From positions 798,464-862,463 of the forward strand of contig NZ_LMKW01000001.1 of assembly GCF_001421745.1 (NCBI RefSeq): a DNA stretch of 64,000 nucleotides, read 5' to 3'. This document shows positions 27,367 through 36,301 of this stretch, one piece after another. This DNA comes from Sphingomonas sp. Leaf230 (lineage in GTDB: Bacteria; Pseudomonadota; Alphaproteobacteria; Sphingomonadales; Sphingomonadaceae). Position numbers and translations under genes: made by a program. Every line of letters starts with the position of its first letter. The stretch's first letter is position 1. The notes below the pieces were generated by a model. That model was given only the letters and a program-made list of their open reading frames with translations. It did no database searches and was not told where the DNA came from.

Positions 27367-27389
27367 CACCAGTTGTTCAACCCGCCAGA

Positions 27390-27409
27390 TTGGTAACAAC
27401 GGATACCAA
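27390..27409. promoter_or_regulatory. Inverted repeat operator in the hppD promoter
   Basis: TTGGTA and TACCAA form a 6-8-6 inverted repeat 17 bases upstream of the hppD start codon. The position overlaps or follows the predicted -10 region, as expected for a repressor site. It is a good candidate for the adjacent MarR regulator. Confidence 0.5.
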
Positions 27410-27425
27410 CTGTCAGGATGTGATC

Positions 27426-28496
27426 ATGGACCATATGGACGTAAACCCGATGGGTCTCGACGGGTTCGAGTTCGCCGAGTTCACCTCGCCCGATCCCGAT
27501 CGGATGGCCGCGCAGTTCGAGCAGTTCGGCTTCGTCGCCGCCTCGACCCACCCGACCAAGGCCGTCACCCGCTACAAGCAGGGCCGCATCAACCTGCTCC
27601 TTAACCGTGAGGACGGTGGTCATGCGGCGGCGTTCCGCGCGGATCACGGCCCGTCGGCGAGCGGCATGGCGTTCCGCGTCCATGATGCCAAGGAAGCGTT
27701 CGACGCGGCGCTCGCACGCGGCGCGAAGGCGGCCGATGCCAGCACGGGCGCGCTCGGCGAGGGCGGCTATGTGCTCGAGGGGATCGGCGGTTCGCTGCTG
27801 TATCTTGTCGACAAGCACGGCGTTGCCGGCAGCCTGTACGGCGACTGGAATGCGGTTCCGGGCGCGGCCGAAGCGGAGGCCGAGAACAATGTCGGGCTCG
27901 ACCTGCTCGACCACCTTACGCACAACGTGAAGCGTGGCCAGATGCGGACCTGGGCCGAGTTCTACGGCCAGATCTTCGGCTTCGAGGAGCAGAAGTATTT
28001 CGACATCAAGGGCAAGGCGACCGGCCTGTTCAGCCAGGCGATGATCGCCCCCGACCGCGCGATCCGCATCCCGCTCAACGAGAGCCAGGACGACAAGAGC
28101 CAGATCGAGGAATTCATCAAGGATTACAACGGCGAAGGTATCCAGCATCTCGCGCTGACCACCGACGATATCTTCGAGACGGTCGAGAAGCTGCGCGCGC
28201 GCGGCGTCAAGCTGCAGGACACGATCGAGACCTATTACGAGCTGGTCGACAAGCGCGTGCCGAACCACGGCCATGACCTCGAACGCCTGCGCCGCAACCG
28301 CATCCTGATCGACGGCAATGTCGGCGAGGAGGGGCTGTTGCTCCAGATCTTCACCGAGAACATGTTCGGGCCGATCTTCTTCGAGATCATCCAGCGCAAG
28401 GGGAATGAAGGCTTCGGCAACGGCAATTTCCAGGCGTTGTACGAGAGCATCGAGCTCGATCAGATCCGCCGCGGGGTGATCACGGTCGACGCGTAA
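27426..28496 (+). CDS. hppD: 4-hydroxyphenylpyruvate dioxygenase
   Basis: A 356-residue enzyme with two vicinal-oxygen-chelate halves. The C-terminal half carries the Fe(II) ligands: His in [12 protein letters not shown], His in the preceding LLDHLTHNV, and Glu in [17 protein letters not shown]. Known reaction: 4-hydroxyphenylpyruvate plus O2 gives homogentisate and CO2, the second step of tyrosine breakdown, in the cytoplasm. The frame is open upstream to 27363, but the ATG at 27426 gives the family's usual start ([10 protein letters not shown]) with CAGGATG before it. It is followed by hmgA and maiA. Confidence 0.95.
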   Translation: MDHMDVNPMGLDGFEFAEFTSPDPDRMAAQFEQFGFVAASTHPTKAVTRYKQGRINLLLNREDGGHAAAFRADHGPSASGMAFRVHDAKEAFDAALARGAKAADASTGALGEGGYVLEGIGGSLLYLVDKHGVAGSLYGDWNAVPGAAEAEAENNVGLDLLDHLTHNVKRGQMRTWAEFYGQIFGFEEQKYFDIKGKATGLFSQAMIAPDRAIRIPLNESQDDKSQIEEFIKDYNGEGIQHLALTTDDIFETVEKLRARGVKLQDTIETYYELVDKRVPNHGHDLERLRRNRILIDGNVGEEGLLLQIFTENMFGPIFFEIIQRKGNEGFGNGNFQALYESIELDQIRRGVITVDA

Positions 28497-28503
28497 GTTC
28501 TAA

Positions 28504-28634
28504 GCCCCCTCCCTCGGGGAGAGGGAAAGGCGCCCCAGCGCCGAGGGTGAGGGCGCGCGCGACGCCAGCACGTGCCCTCACCCTTCCGCCGCGCAAGTGC
28601 GCGTCTCCCTCCCTCTCCCCCGAGGGAGAGGGGC
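28504..28634. repeat. Long inverted repeat, family D
   Basis: A ~131-bp imperfect hairpin unit in the hppD-hmgA gap. The left arm contains GCCCCCTCCCTCGGGGAGAG and the right arm CTCTCCCCCGAGGGAGAGG, with inner arms GTGAGGGCGC and TGCCCTCACC. It could reduce read-through and so lower hmgA expression relative to hppD, or simply be a dispersed repeat. Confidence 0.75.
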
Positions 28635-28696
28635 AGAAAGAGTTTGAACGGCCGGCGGTTCGGGCGTTGATCGGAACAGGTGACGGAGAGGAAGCC

Positions 28697-30031
28697 ATGA
28701 CAATCCACCAGCCGACCAATGCCGCAGGCGAGACCGCCGGCCAGATCGAAGACACGGCGTATCAGCCCGGCTTCGGCAACCACGTATCGACCGAGGCGAT
28801 CCCCGGCGCGCTGCCGATCGGCCGCAATTCGCCGCAGCGCCCCGCGTTTGGGCTCTATACCGAGCAGCTGTCCGGTACCGCATTTACTGCGCCGCGCCAC
28901 GAGAACCGCCGCAGTTGGCTCTACCGGATGCGCCCGACTGCCGAGCATCCTCCGTTCGAGCGCTACAAGCGTGCAGAACGGTTTGCGCCCGGCACCACCG
29001 ACGCGCCGCTCGCGCCTAATCGCCTGCGCTGGGACCCGATCACCGCCCCCGCTCCGAATACCGACCTGATCGACGGCATGACGACGATGCTCGCCAACCG
29101 CGATCCCGCCGATCTCGAAGGCGTCGCGCTCCACGTCTACGCGGCCAACACCGACATGGCTGACCGCGTGTTCATGGATGCGGACGGCGAACTGCTGTTC
29201 GTGCCGCAGGCCGGACGGCTCCGGTTACTGACCGAACTCGGCCGGATCGACATCGCGCCCGGTCAGATCGCGCTGATCCCCCGCGGCGTCCGCTTCCGCG
29301 CCGAACTCCCCGATGGCGAGGCACGCGGCTATGTCGCGGAGAACCACGGCGCGTTGTTCCGGCTGCCTGATCTCGGCCCGATCGGTGCAAACGGCCTCGC
29401 CAACCCGCGCGATTTCGAGACGCCGGTCGCGTGGTTCGAGGACCGCGACGAACCGGTCGAGGTCGTTCAGAAGTTCATGGGGTCGCTGTGGACGACTACG
29501 CTCGATCACTCGCCGCTCGACGTCGTCGCGTGGCACGGCAACCTCGCGCCGTGGCGCTACGACCTGTCGCGGTTCAACACGATCAACACGGTCAGCTTCG
29601 ACCATCCCGATCCGTCGATCTTCACGCTGCTGACTTCGCCGAGCGACGTGCCCGGCCGCGCGAACGCCGATTTCGTGATCTTCCCGCCACGCTGGATGGT
29701 CGCCGAGGGCACGTTCCGCCCGCCCTGGTTCCACCGCAACGTCATGTCGGAGGCGATGGGGCTGATCACCGGCGCATACGATGCGAAATCCGAAGGGTTC
29801 GCGCCAGGTGGGATTTCGCTGCACAACCTTATGTCCGGCCACGGGCCGGATTTGGCGAGCTGGCAGGGTGCGAGCGCGGCCGACCTGAAGCCGCACAAGA
29901 TAGACGGGACGATGGCGTTCATGCTGGAGAGCTGCTGGCCGTACAAGCCGACCGCCTATGCACTCGAGCATTCGCAGCTCGATTACGACGCGGTCTGGTC
30001 GGATTTCCCCAAGGCGATCCTGCCGAAGTGA
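28697..30031 (+). CDS. hmgA: Homogentisate 1,2-dioxygenase
   Basis: A 444-residue protein of the usual length. Typical segments are [61 protein letters not shown] and [15 protein letters not shown]; the His and Glu residues in the last two are the Fe(II) ligands of the family. Known reaction: ring opening of homogentisate to maleylacetoacetate. The ATG at 28697 has GGAGAGGAAG upstream; the longer open frame runs into the repeat. Its stop overlaps the GTG start of maiA. Confidence 0.96.
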   Translation: MTIHQPTNAAGETAGQIEDTAYQPGFGNHVSTEAIPGALPIGRNSPQRPAFGLYTEQLSGTAFTAPRHENRRSWLYRMRPTAEHPPFERYKRAERFAPGTTDAPLAPNRLRWDPITAPAPNTDLIDGMTTMLANRDPADLEGVALHVYAANTDMADRVFMDADGELLFVPQAGRLRLLTELGRIDIAPGQIALIPRGVRFRAELPDGEARGYVAENHGALFRLPDLGPIGANGLANPRDFETPVAWFEDRDEPVEVVQKFMGSLWTTTLDHSPLDVVAWHGNLAPWRYDLSRFNTINTVSFDHPDPSIFTLLTSPSDVPGRANADFVIFPPRWMVAEGTFRPPWFHRNVMSEAMGLITGAYDAKSEGFAPGGISLHNLMSGHGPDLASWQGASAADLKPHKIDGTMAFMLESCWPYKPTAYALEHSQLDYDAVWSDFPKAILPK

Positions 30032-30672
30032 ACCTTACTCTGCACGGCTACTGGCGCTCGACCGCCGCCTACCGCGTCCGCATCGCGCTGGGCGTGAAGG
30101 GCGTCGCTTACGAACAGGTCACGCACGACCTTCGCAAAAATGCGCAACGCGAGGCCGGCTACCGCGCGCTCAACCCGCAGGGGCTCGTGCCGGCACTGGA
30201 GGCAGATAATGCGGTCCTGACGCAGAGCCCGGCGATCCTCGAATGGATCGACGAGACCTATCCAGATCCGCCGCTCCTTCCCGTCGACGCGAACGACCGG
30301 GCGATCGTCCGCGCGATGGCCGCGACGATCGCGTGCGATATCCATCCGGTGAACAATCTCCGCATCCTGAACGCCTTGCGCGCCGAGTTCGGGGCGGACA
30401 AGGCGACGGTAAACCGCTGGATCGCGCGGTGGATCGGCGACGGTTTCGCCGCGCTCGAGACGCAGATCGCGCGCTATGGTGACGGCTTCGCATTCGGTGC
30501 GACACCGACGATCGCCGATTGTCACCTCGTCCCGCAGGTCTATTCGGCCGAGCGGTTTGCGGTCGATCTATCGCCTTACCCCCGCCTCAAGGCCGCAGCC
30601 GACAAAGCCCGCGTCCTATCCGCTTTTGCCGTTGCTCACCCCGACCGGCAGCCGGACGCGGATTGCGCATGA
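30028..30672 (+). CDS. maiA: Maleylacetoacetate isomerase
   Basis: A 214-residue zeta-class glutathione transferase. The N-terminal signature [19 protein letters not shown] contains the SSxxxYRVRIAL-type active site, followed by [27 protein letters not shown] and a C-terminal helical domain. Known reaction: glutathione-dependent cis-trans isomerisation of maleylacetoacetate to fumarylacetoacetate. It starts with GTG overlapping the hmgA stop (GTGA) and ends in an ATGA overlap with the Rieske gene. Fumarylacetoacetase is not encoded in the window. Confidence 0.93.
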   Translation: MNLTLHGYWRSTAAYRVRIALGVKGVAYEQVTHDLRKNAQREAGYRALNPQGLVPALEADNAVLTQSPAILEWIDETYPDPPLLPVDANDRAIVRAMAATIACDIHPVNNLRILNALRAEFGADKATVNRWIARWIGDGFAALETQIARYGDGFAFGATPTIADCHLVPQVYSAERFAVDLSPYPRLKAAADKARVLSAFAVAHPDRQPDADCA

Positions 30673-31034
30673 GCGACGGCGAACGGCTGATCGCTACCCC
30701 CGTCGGGATCAAGCTCGTGCCGCTCGACGCCATCGCAGACGGCAATGCGCGGAACTTCGTGCTCCAGATGCGGGCAGGCCGCTTCCACGGGTTCGTCGTG
30801 CGCAAGGACGACGCGGTGTTCGGCTATGTCGATCGCTGCCCGCACATGGGCCTGCCGCTCGCGCAGGTGCTCGACGATTATCTCACGCCGCGCGGTGACC
30901 TGATCGCGTGCAGCTGGCACTCCGCTCTGTTCGAGATCGACAGCGGCGCATGCGTCGGCGGACCATGCGGGGGAACGCGGCTGACGCCTTGGCCCGTCGC
31001 GGTTGTCGACGGGATGATCGTCACCGCAGGCTGA
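30669..31034 (+). CDS. Rieske [2Fe-2S] protein of the homogentisate operon
   Basis: A 121-residue stand-alone Rieske protein. The two cluster-binding motifs are CPHMGLPLAQ and CSWHSALFEI, in the C-x-H ... C-x-x-H spacing; no catalytic oxygenase domain is attached. Such proteins transfer electrons or act as small ferredoxin-like partners. The ATG overlaps the maiA stop, so it is a true member of the tyrosine operon. What it reduces here is unclear; keeping an iron-dependent dioxygenase reduced is one possible role (inference). Confidence 0.85.
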   Translation: MSDGERLIATPVGIKLVPLDAIADGNARNFVLQMRAGRFHGFVVRKDDAVFGYVDRCPHMGLPLAQVLDDYLTPRGDLIACSWHSALFEIDSGACVGGPCGGTRLTPWPVAVVDGMIVTAG

Positions 31035-31088
31035 CGCGGCGGGCGACTTGCGCTAAGGAGCGGCCCCTCACCCCAGCATGATAGACCG

Positions 31089-32045
31089 ATGACTGAAACC
31101 CTCCCCATCCGCGTCGTGGCGCTGTACCGCTTCACGCCGTTCGCCGACATCGCCGCGATCCAGCCACCCCTCGCGCTCGCCTGCTGTTCAAACGGGGTGA
31201 AGGGGACGCTGCTGCTCGCCGCGGAGGGGATCAACGGGACGATCGCCGGGTCCGAAGAGGCCATCGATGCGGTGCTCGCGCATATCCGCGCGCTGCCGGG
31301 ATGTGCCGACCTCGACGTCAAGGAATCGCGCGCGGAGACGATGCCGTTTCACCGGATGAAGGTTCGGCTGAAGCGCGAGATCGTGACGATGGGCGAGCCT
31401 GCGATCGATCCGCTGGAGGGCGTCGGCCATTATGTCGAGCCGGCGGACTGGAATGCGCTGATAGCCGAGCCGGGGACGATCGTGATCGATACGCGCAACG
31501 ATTACGAGGTCGCGGTCGGGACGTTTGCCGGCGCAGTCGATCCGCAGACGCGGACGTTTCGCGACTTTCCGGCGTGGTTTCGCGAGCATCGTGACGAACT
31601 GGTCGGGGACGGCCCGCCGCCGAAGATCGCTATGTTCTGCACCGGGGGGATACGGTGCGAGAAGTCGACCGCGTTCCTAAAGGCCGAGGGGCTGGACGAA
31701 GTGTATCATCTCAAGGGCGGTATCCTGAAATATCTGGAGACCGTGCCCGCGGCGGAGAGCCTGTGGGAGGGGGAGTGTTTCGTGTTCGATCAGCGGGTTG
31801 CGGTTGGACATGGGCTCACGTTGGGAAGTCATGTGCTGTGCCATGCGTGCCGGATGCCGGTGAGTGTCGAGGACAGTGCATCGCCGCTTTATGTCGAGGG
31901 GGTGAGTTGCCCGGCGTGTCATGACGCGCGGGACGAGGTGCAACGGGCTGGGTATGCGGAGCGCGAGCGGCAGGTGCGGTTGGCTGAGGCTCGGGGCGAG
32001 GCGCATGTAGGGGCGGTGTTGGGCAAGCCCCAAGACGCGGATTGA
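31089..32045 (+). CDS. trhO: tRNA uridine(34) hydroxylase (rhodanese family, TrhO/YceA)
   Basis: A 318-residue protein. The N-terminal domain includes [15 protein letters not shown] and [22 protein letters not shown]. The central rhodanese domain carries the catalytic Cys in [14 protein letters not shown], and a C-terminal Cys-rich segment follows ([18 protein letters not shown]). Known role of the family: O2-dependent 5-hydroxylation of U34 in several tRNAs. It is separated from the tyrosine operon by 54 bp and followed by a long inverted repeat, so it is probably its own unit or the tail of that operon. Confidence 0.9.
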   Translation: MTETLPIRVVALYRFTPFADIAAIQPPLALACCSNGVKGTLLLAAEGINGTIAGSEEAIDAVLAHIRALPGCADLDVKESRAETMPFHRMKVRLKREIVTMGEPAIDPLEGVGHYVEPADWNALIAEPGTIVIDTRNDYEVAVGTFAGAVDPQTRTFRDFPAWFREHRDELVGDGPPPKIAMFCTGGIRCEKSTAFLKAEGLDEVYHLKGGILKYLETVPAAESLWEGECFVFDQRVAVGHGLTLGSHVLCHACRMPVSVEDSASPLYVEGVSCPACHDARDEVQRAGYAERERQVRLAEARGEAHVGAVLGKPQDAD

Positions 32046-32067
32046 TCCGCACCGCCTTGACCGGTTT

Positions 32068-32175
32068 CACCACCCCGGCGAAGGCCGGGGTCCAATTGGG
32101 GAACGGCGCTAACGAAGCGCAGTTTGCCGTTACTACAAACTTTCCAATTGGACCCCGGCCTTCGCCGGGGTGGTG
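32068..32175. repeat. Long inverted repeat, family A, copy 2
   Basis: A 108-bp unit with very good arms: CACCACCCCGGCGAAGGCCG at the left continues to CCAATTGGGG, and the right arm is its near-perfect complement ending CGCCGGGGTGGTG. It is the same family as 15354-15460. It lies between the convergent trhO and ankyrin genes and could terminate both. Confidence 0.88.
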
Positions 32176-32185
32176 GCGTAGAGGG

Positions 32186-32707
32186 CTAACCGGTTGTTGC
32201 TAAACGTGTGGCCAACGCCGCGTTACCCTGCGAAACCGCTAGCGAATGCACGCTGTTCCCTGCCGCATCGACGATCGCCAGGTCCGCGCCGTGCTCCAGC
32301 AACAGGTCGATGATCGCCGTCCTGTTCACCAACGCCGCCATCATCAACGAAGTCTGTCCGACGCCATTGCGCCGGTTCACGTCGGCGCCCGCGTCGAGCA
32401 GGATCTGCGCAATCTCGGTATAGCCCTTGAAGCAGACGCCCATCAGCGCGGTACTGCCGCGCGCGTCCGCCGCGCCATCGACCTGCGCGCCTGCTGCGAG
32501 CAAAGCCGCGGTGGCTTCGGCTTGGCCGTTATAGCTGGCGATCACCAGCGGCGTGTAGCCCTTCGCGTCGGTCACCTCGATATCGACGCCCGCCTGCAAC
32601 AACGCCGGGATCATCTCGGCCCGCCCCGTACGCGCGGCGTCGAACATCAGTTCGACCAGCCGTTCCATCGGCGGCAGCGGCGGCAAATCTCGCGCGTCAG
32701 TCATCAT
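32186..32707 (-). CDS. Ankyrin repeat protein
   Basis: A 173-residue protein made of about four to five ankyrin repeats from residue ~18 on. Examples are KGYTPLVIASYNGQAEATAALLAAGAQVD, then RGSTALMGVCFKGYTEIAQILLDAGADVN, then GQTSLMMAALVNRTAIIDLLLEHGADL. No signal peptide is seen, so it should be cytoplasmic and act in protein-protein contact. Its start overlaps the end of the GspS-like gene by 11 bp, which ties it to the yjf-like operon, although the E. coli yjf operon has no ankyrin gene. Confidence 0.88.
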   Translation of the reverse strand: MMTDARDLPPLPPMERLVELMFDAARTGRAEMIPALLQAGVDIEVTDAKGYTPLVIASYNGQAEATAALLAAGAQVDGAADARGSTALMGVCFKGYTEIAQILLDAGADVNRRNGVGQTSLMMAALVNRTAIIDLLLEHGADLAIVDAAGNSVHSLAVSQGNAALATRLATTG

Positions 32708-33866
32708 TCGCCTCGATGATATGCGGCACGAACCGCGCGAGATTGCGCGTTACGACCGTGTCATCCTCCCGAACGCCGATCCCCGCGGCTTCGTTGCCGA
32801 CCATCCACGCGCCGATCACCGGATGGCGGCCGTCGAACACGGGTGGAGGCGCACAGGCCTGACGGATCGCGCCCTCCGCGCCGTACCCTTGGTCGAGCAC
32901 CGCGTGGCCGTCTTCGCCGATCACCTCCACGTTCGCGCCTTCACGCGAGAACAGCGGTTTGCGCACATATTTCGGCCCAAGAATCTTCGCGGCGGGATCG
33001 TCGTCGAAGAACGCGGGGAGCAGGTTCGGATGCTCGGGATGCCGCTCCCACAACAGGGGCAGGATGCCCTTGTTCGACAGGATCGACTTCCACGCGGGCT
33101 CGATCCAGCGCACGTCGGCGCGCGACAGGTTGGGCGCGTACGGCTCGCGGAGCATGAACTCCCACGGATACAGCTTGAACGCCGCCTGCACCTCGAAGCC
33201 ATCGGTATCGATGAAACGGCCGTCAGCGGCGAGGCCGATATCCTTCATCTCGACGAACTTAGGCTCGATCCCAACCTGCGACGCCAGATCCTCGAAGAAC
33301 CGCACCGTCTGACGATCCTCGACCGCACTCGCGTCCGCCGCGAAATGGACGAAGCCGCCGCTCGGAAACAGCGCACGGAACCGCTCGCGCAGCTTGTCGA
33401 ACAGGCTGTTGAACTGGTCCGTCCCTGCCGGCAGCTTGCCGCTTGCAAGCAGATCCTCAAGCCACATCCATTGGAACGTCGCACATTCGAACACAGAGGT
33501 CGGCGTGTCGGCATTATACTCGTAGAGCTTGGCCGGCCCGGTCCCGTCATAGGCAAAGTCGAACCGTCCGTAGAGCGATGGCTGGCGCGTCCGCCACGTC
33601 TCTGCGACGTAGTTCCACTGCTCGCGCGGGATCGCGAGGCGTTCCATCAACTGCTGGTCGCGGACCACCTCGTCGACCAGATCGAGGCACATCGCGTGCA
33701 GCTGTTCCGCGGCGGGTTCGAGGTCGTCCTCGATCTCCGCCAGCGTGAAGCTGTACGCCGCGCCCTCGTCCCAATACGGTTCGCCATCCGTGTCGTGATA
33801 GACGAACCCGATCGCGTCGGCCCGTTCGCGCCAGTCGCCGCGCGGGTCGACCGCGATCCGGCGCAT
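32697..33866 (-). CDS. Glutathionylspermidine synthase-like ATP-grasp protein (YjfC/YgiC type)
   Basis: A 389-residue protein of the GspS ATP-grasp domain family. Visible segments include YWDEGAAYSFTLAEIEDDLE, YGRFDFAYDGTGPAKLYEYNADTPTS, LYPWEFMLREPYAP and KYVRKPLFSREGANVEV near the C-terminus. Family members form amide bonds in an ATP-dependent reaction; YjfC/YgiC-type proteins lack proven glutathionylspermidine synthesis. The ATG shares a base with the stop of the PspA-like gene (TGATG). By context it belongs to a membrane-stress module; its substrate is unknown. Confidence 0.85.
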   Translation of the reverse strand: MRRIAVDPRGDWRERADAIGFVYHDTDGEPYWDEGAAYSFTLAEIEDDLEPAAEQLHAMCLDLVDEVVRDQQLMERLAIPREQWNYVAETWRTRQPSLYGRFDFAYDGTGPAKLYEYNADTPTSVFECATFQWMWLEDLLASGKLPAGTDQFNSLFDKLRERFRALFPSGGFVHFAADASAVEDRQTVRFFEDLASQVGIEPKFVEMKDIGLAADGRFIDTDGFEVQAAFKLYPWEFMLREPYAPNLSRADVRWIEPAWKSILSNKGILPLLWERHPEHPNLLPAFFDDDPAAKILGPKYVRKPLFSREGANVEVIGEDGHAVLDQGYGAEGAIRQACAPPPVFDGRHPVIGAWMVGNEAAGIGVREDDTVVTRNLARFVPHIIEANDD

Positions 33867-34615
33867 CAGGAGTCCGACGTCTTGGAGTCGTCGCGCTGCT
33901 CGATCTGCAACGTCTGGCCGAGTTCCGGGGTCTTGGGGGCCGTCAGGCGCGCGAGCACGTCGTCCGCCGAAGACTGGCCGGGGCCGATGCCTGCCAGCCG
34001 CAGCTTCTCGTCGAGATCGGCGCCGGTGCGACGATCCTCGAGTTCACCCGCAGCCTTGATGCGCTCGCCGCGGATCGCCTGCCGCTCGCGAATACGTGCG
34101 AGGCTGTCCGCAGCCGAGCCGAGCTTGTTGCCTGCGCCCATGCTGCCCGACGCGACCGAGGCCTGCGCCTTCTGCACCGACTCGTTGACCTTGACGACCT
34201 CGACCTCGCGGCGGAGCTGTTCGATTTTCCGATCAGTCTGCGCGACGGCGGTGTGGATCTGTTCCTCGGCGGCGCGCATGTCCTCGACCTGGGGGGACTT
34301 CAGCGCGATGTCCTGCTCGAGGTCCGCGATCCGCTGCGCGACTTGGCGCGCGAGGTCCATGTTGCCCTTTTCGACCGCGATGCGTGCGGAGGCCTCGTAC
34401 TTGGTTGCCTGAGCACGGAAGCTCTCGACCTCGGTTTCGAGGATGCGGCGACGTGCTACCAGCCCGGCGAGATCGTCGCGTGCCTTGCCTTGCGCCTTGT
34501 CAGCATCGCGAATTTCCTGGTCGAGGATACGCAGCGCGTTCGCGTCGACGACCGCCGCACCCGCTTCGTGCGCACCGGCGCGACCGAGGGTGAAAAGCTT
34601 GCTCCAGATGGCCAT
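33866..34615 (-). CDS. PspA/IM30 family protein (YjfJ type)
   Basis: A 249-residue coiled-coil protein. A short N-terminal segment (MAIWSKLFTLGRAGAHEAG) is followed by long helices with heptad-like spacing (ILDQEIRDADKAQGKARDDLAGLVARRRIL, IADLEQDIALKSPQVEDMRAAEEQIH). This matches PspA/IM30 (ESCRT-III-like) proteins, which bind and protect the inner membrane. It is placed between the GspS-like and DUF2170 genes, the same company it keeps in the E. coli yjf operon. The C-terminal ~60 residues are polar and probably disordered. Confidence 0.88.
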   Translation of the reverse strand: MAIWSKLFTLGRAGAHEAGAAVVDANALRILDQEIRDADKAQGKARDDLAGLVARRRILETEVESFRAQATKYEASARIAVEKGNMDLARQVAQRIADLEQDIALKSPQVEDMRAAEEQIHTAVAQTDRKIEQLRREVEVVKVNESVQKAQASVASGSMGAGNKLGSAADSLARIRERQAIRGERIKAAGELEDRRTGADLDEKLRLAGIGPGQSSADDVLARLTAPKTPELGQTLQIEQRDDSKTSDS

Positions 34616-34639
34616 GCCAGTCTCTCCGTTTGTATCAGT

Positions 34640-35074
34640 TCAGGCGGCGGGAATCTGCGCGTGGCGCAGGTCGGTAGCCGCATCGATCGCATTCTCGGCA
34701 AGCGTGCGCAGTTCGATGATCACGGTATCGAGCGGGCTCGACGTCGCAAGTTCGCCGAACAGCTCGTAATAGTCGCGGCCATCGACGGTGCCGATCCCGA
34801 AGTTCGACAGCGGCACCAGCTTCTGCGACTTCAGCAGGAAGGTGTTGAACGCCAGCTGGTCCTCCTGCTCGTCGCACGGCCACAGCAAGGTCGAGCACGC
34901 GATCTGCGCCTCGCTGACGTTGACGAACAGTTCGAGGTCGCCGTGGTGGTGCATCGTCACCAGCAGCACCGGGTCCGCGCCTTCCAGGATCCGCGCGGAA
35001 AACTCGCCGGCTTTCGCAGGCTCGGACGTGTCGAGCGCGGCTTTCAGGCTGCGGACGGTCCAGATGTCGGTCAA
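34640..35074 (-). CDS. DUF2170 protein (YjfI type)
   Basis: A 144-residue protein. It contains DPVLLVTMHHHGDLELFVNVSEAQI, WPCDEQEDQLAFNTFLLKSQKLVPLSNFGI and YYELFGELATSSPLDTVIIEL, characteristic of DUF2170. No ATG fits; a TTG at 35074 (reading TDIWTVRSLKAAL) has AGGGGAG about eight bases upstream and is chosen. The frame is open further upstream but runs into the divergent promoter region. It is the first gene of the minus-strand arm (DUF2170, PspA, GspS-like, ankyrin). Confidence 0.82.
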   Translation of the reverse strand: MTDIWTVRSLKAALDTSEPAKAGEFSARILEGADPVLLVTMHHHGDLELFVNVSEAQIACSTLLWPCDEQEDQLAFNTFLLKSQKLVPLSNFGIGTVDGRDYYELFGELATSSPLDTVIIELRTLAENAIDAATDLRHAQIPAA

Positions 35075-35202
35075 TGCAAGAACTCCCCTGCTTGTCGCTC
35101 GCGCAGACACATAGGCGCAGGCGGAGGGCACGCCAATGGCGCTTTGCGACGGCTCGCGCTTTGGCCTAAGAGGCATGCCAACCACAGAGACGCGAGGATT
35201 GC

Positions 35203-35844
35203 ATGTTCGATCGCCTGTTCGGCCGCAAGCCAGCGCTTGACGGCAACGCCCTGCCCGTCGTCCGCAACGTCACGCTGGGGCGGACGGTGACGGTCGATCC
35301 GCTGGCGTGGCGCCGGTTCGGCTCGGAACTCCTGTTCCCGTTCGACCGCGATACGCTGGTGATTGTCGCGCAGGGTCTGATCGACCTCAACGAAGGCGGC
35401 TTCGTCCACCGGTTCTACACCGACGACGACATCATGTTCCAGGCGGTGTCGAACGATCGCGACGGGCAGGACGTGACGGACGTCACGTTGTTCGCACCGT
35501 GGGACAGCAGCTATCCGTCGTCCGCCGCCGAGCGCCCGGCGTGGAAAAGCCGGCTCAGGGCACGCACCTTCACCGCCGAAGGGCTGCCCGAATACAGCCG
35601 CGCATGGTTCGGCCCCGAAGCGAGCGAGCAAGAGCCGGTGACGTTCTGGGAGGAACTGCACGACGACCGCGACGGGATCGTCGACCGCCGGATCTTCCAG
35701 ACCTGCATGCTGTTCAGCCGCGACCTGCCAGGCGACGACGGGCGCGAACTGCTGCTCGCGATCGACATGGAGACCGAAGCCGGCGACGTCTCGTTCGAGA
35801 TCATGCTGGGCGTGGCACTGGAACTCGGCGAGTTCAGGGCCTAG
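35203..35844 (+). CDS. DUF2491 protein (YjfK type)
   Basis: A 213-residue cytoplasmic-looking protein starting MFDRLFGRKPAL. It contains LPVVRNVTLGRTVTVDPLAWRRFG, GFVHRFYTDDDIMFQAVS, LFAPWDSSYPSS and EEPVTFWEEL-like segments of the DUF2491 family. The function is unknown. It opens the plus-strand arm, 128 bp from the divergent DUF2170 start, so the two arms probably share a control region. Confidence 0.85.
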   Translation: MFDRLFGRKPALDGNALPVVRNVTLGRTVTVDPLAWRRFGSELLFPFDRDTLVIVAQGLIDLNEGGFVHRFYTDDDIMFQAVSNDRDGQDVTDVTLFAPWDSSYPSSAAERPAWKSRLRARTFTAEGLPEYSRAWFGPEASEQEPVTFWEELHDDRDGIVDRRIFQTCMLFSRDLPGDDGRELLLAIDMETEAGDVSFEIMLGVALELGEFRA

Positions 35845-35876
35845 CGTCGCGCGCAGACGGCTCCGGGGGAAATGCC

Positions 35877-36290
35877 ATGATCGATCAATACAGCTTCGGC
35901 GCCAGCGCGCTCGCCTTCCTGATCGCGTTCGTCGCGGCGGGGGCGTTCACGATTCTGTTCAAGATCGTTTATCAGGTCGCGACGCCGTATCACGAGAAGT
36001 CGCTGATCCGCGAAGGTAACACCGCCGCGGCGATCACGCTGGGTGCAGCGCTGCTCGGCTATGTCCTGCCGCTCGCGTCGGCGCTGACGCATACCGTCAG
36101 CCTCATCGAGTTCGCGGTGTGGGCGTTGCTCGCGGGCGTGATCCAGATCGTCACGTTCCTGGTGGTCCAGCATTTCGTGATGCGCGACTTCAACGACCGG
36201 ATCGTCCGCGGTGAAATCGCGGCGGCGACCTACATGGGCAGCATCTCGCTGTGCGTCGGCATCCTCAACGCCGCCTGCATGACGAACTGA
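35877..36290 (+). CDS. DUF350 membrane protein (YjfL type)
   Basis: A 137-residue protein with four hydrophobic segments (around 9-30, 50-70, 80-105 and 115-134), as in DUF350 proteins. The second half begins LIEFAVWALLAGVIQIVTFLVVQHFVMRDFNDRIVRGE. The ATG at 35877 follows GGGGGA. It is an inner-membrane protein of unknown activity that commonly travels with the GspS-like, DUF1190 and PspA-like genes. Confidence 0.87.
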   Translation: MIDQYSFGASALAFLIAFVAAGAFTILFKIVYQVATPYHEKSLIREGNTAAAITLGAALLGYVLPLASALTHTVSLIEFAVWALLAGVIQIVTFLVVQHFVMRDFNDRIVRGEIAAATYMGSISLCVGILNAACMTN

Positions 36291-36301
36291 GAGGCATAGC
36301 G

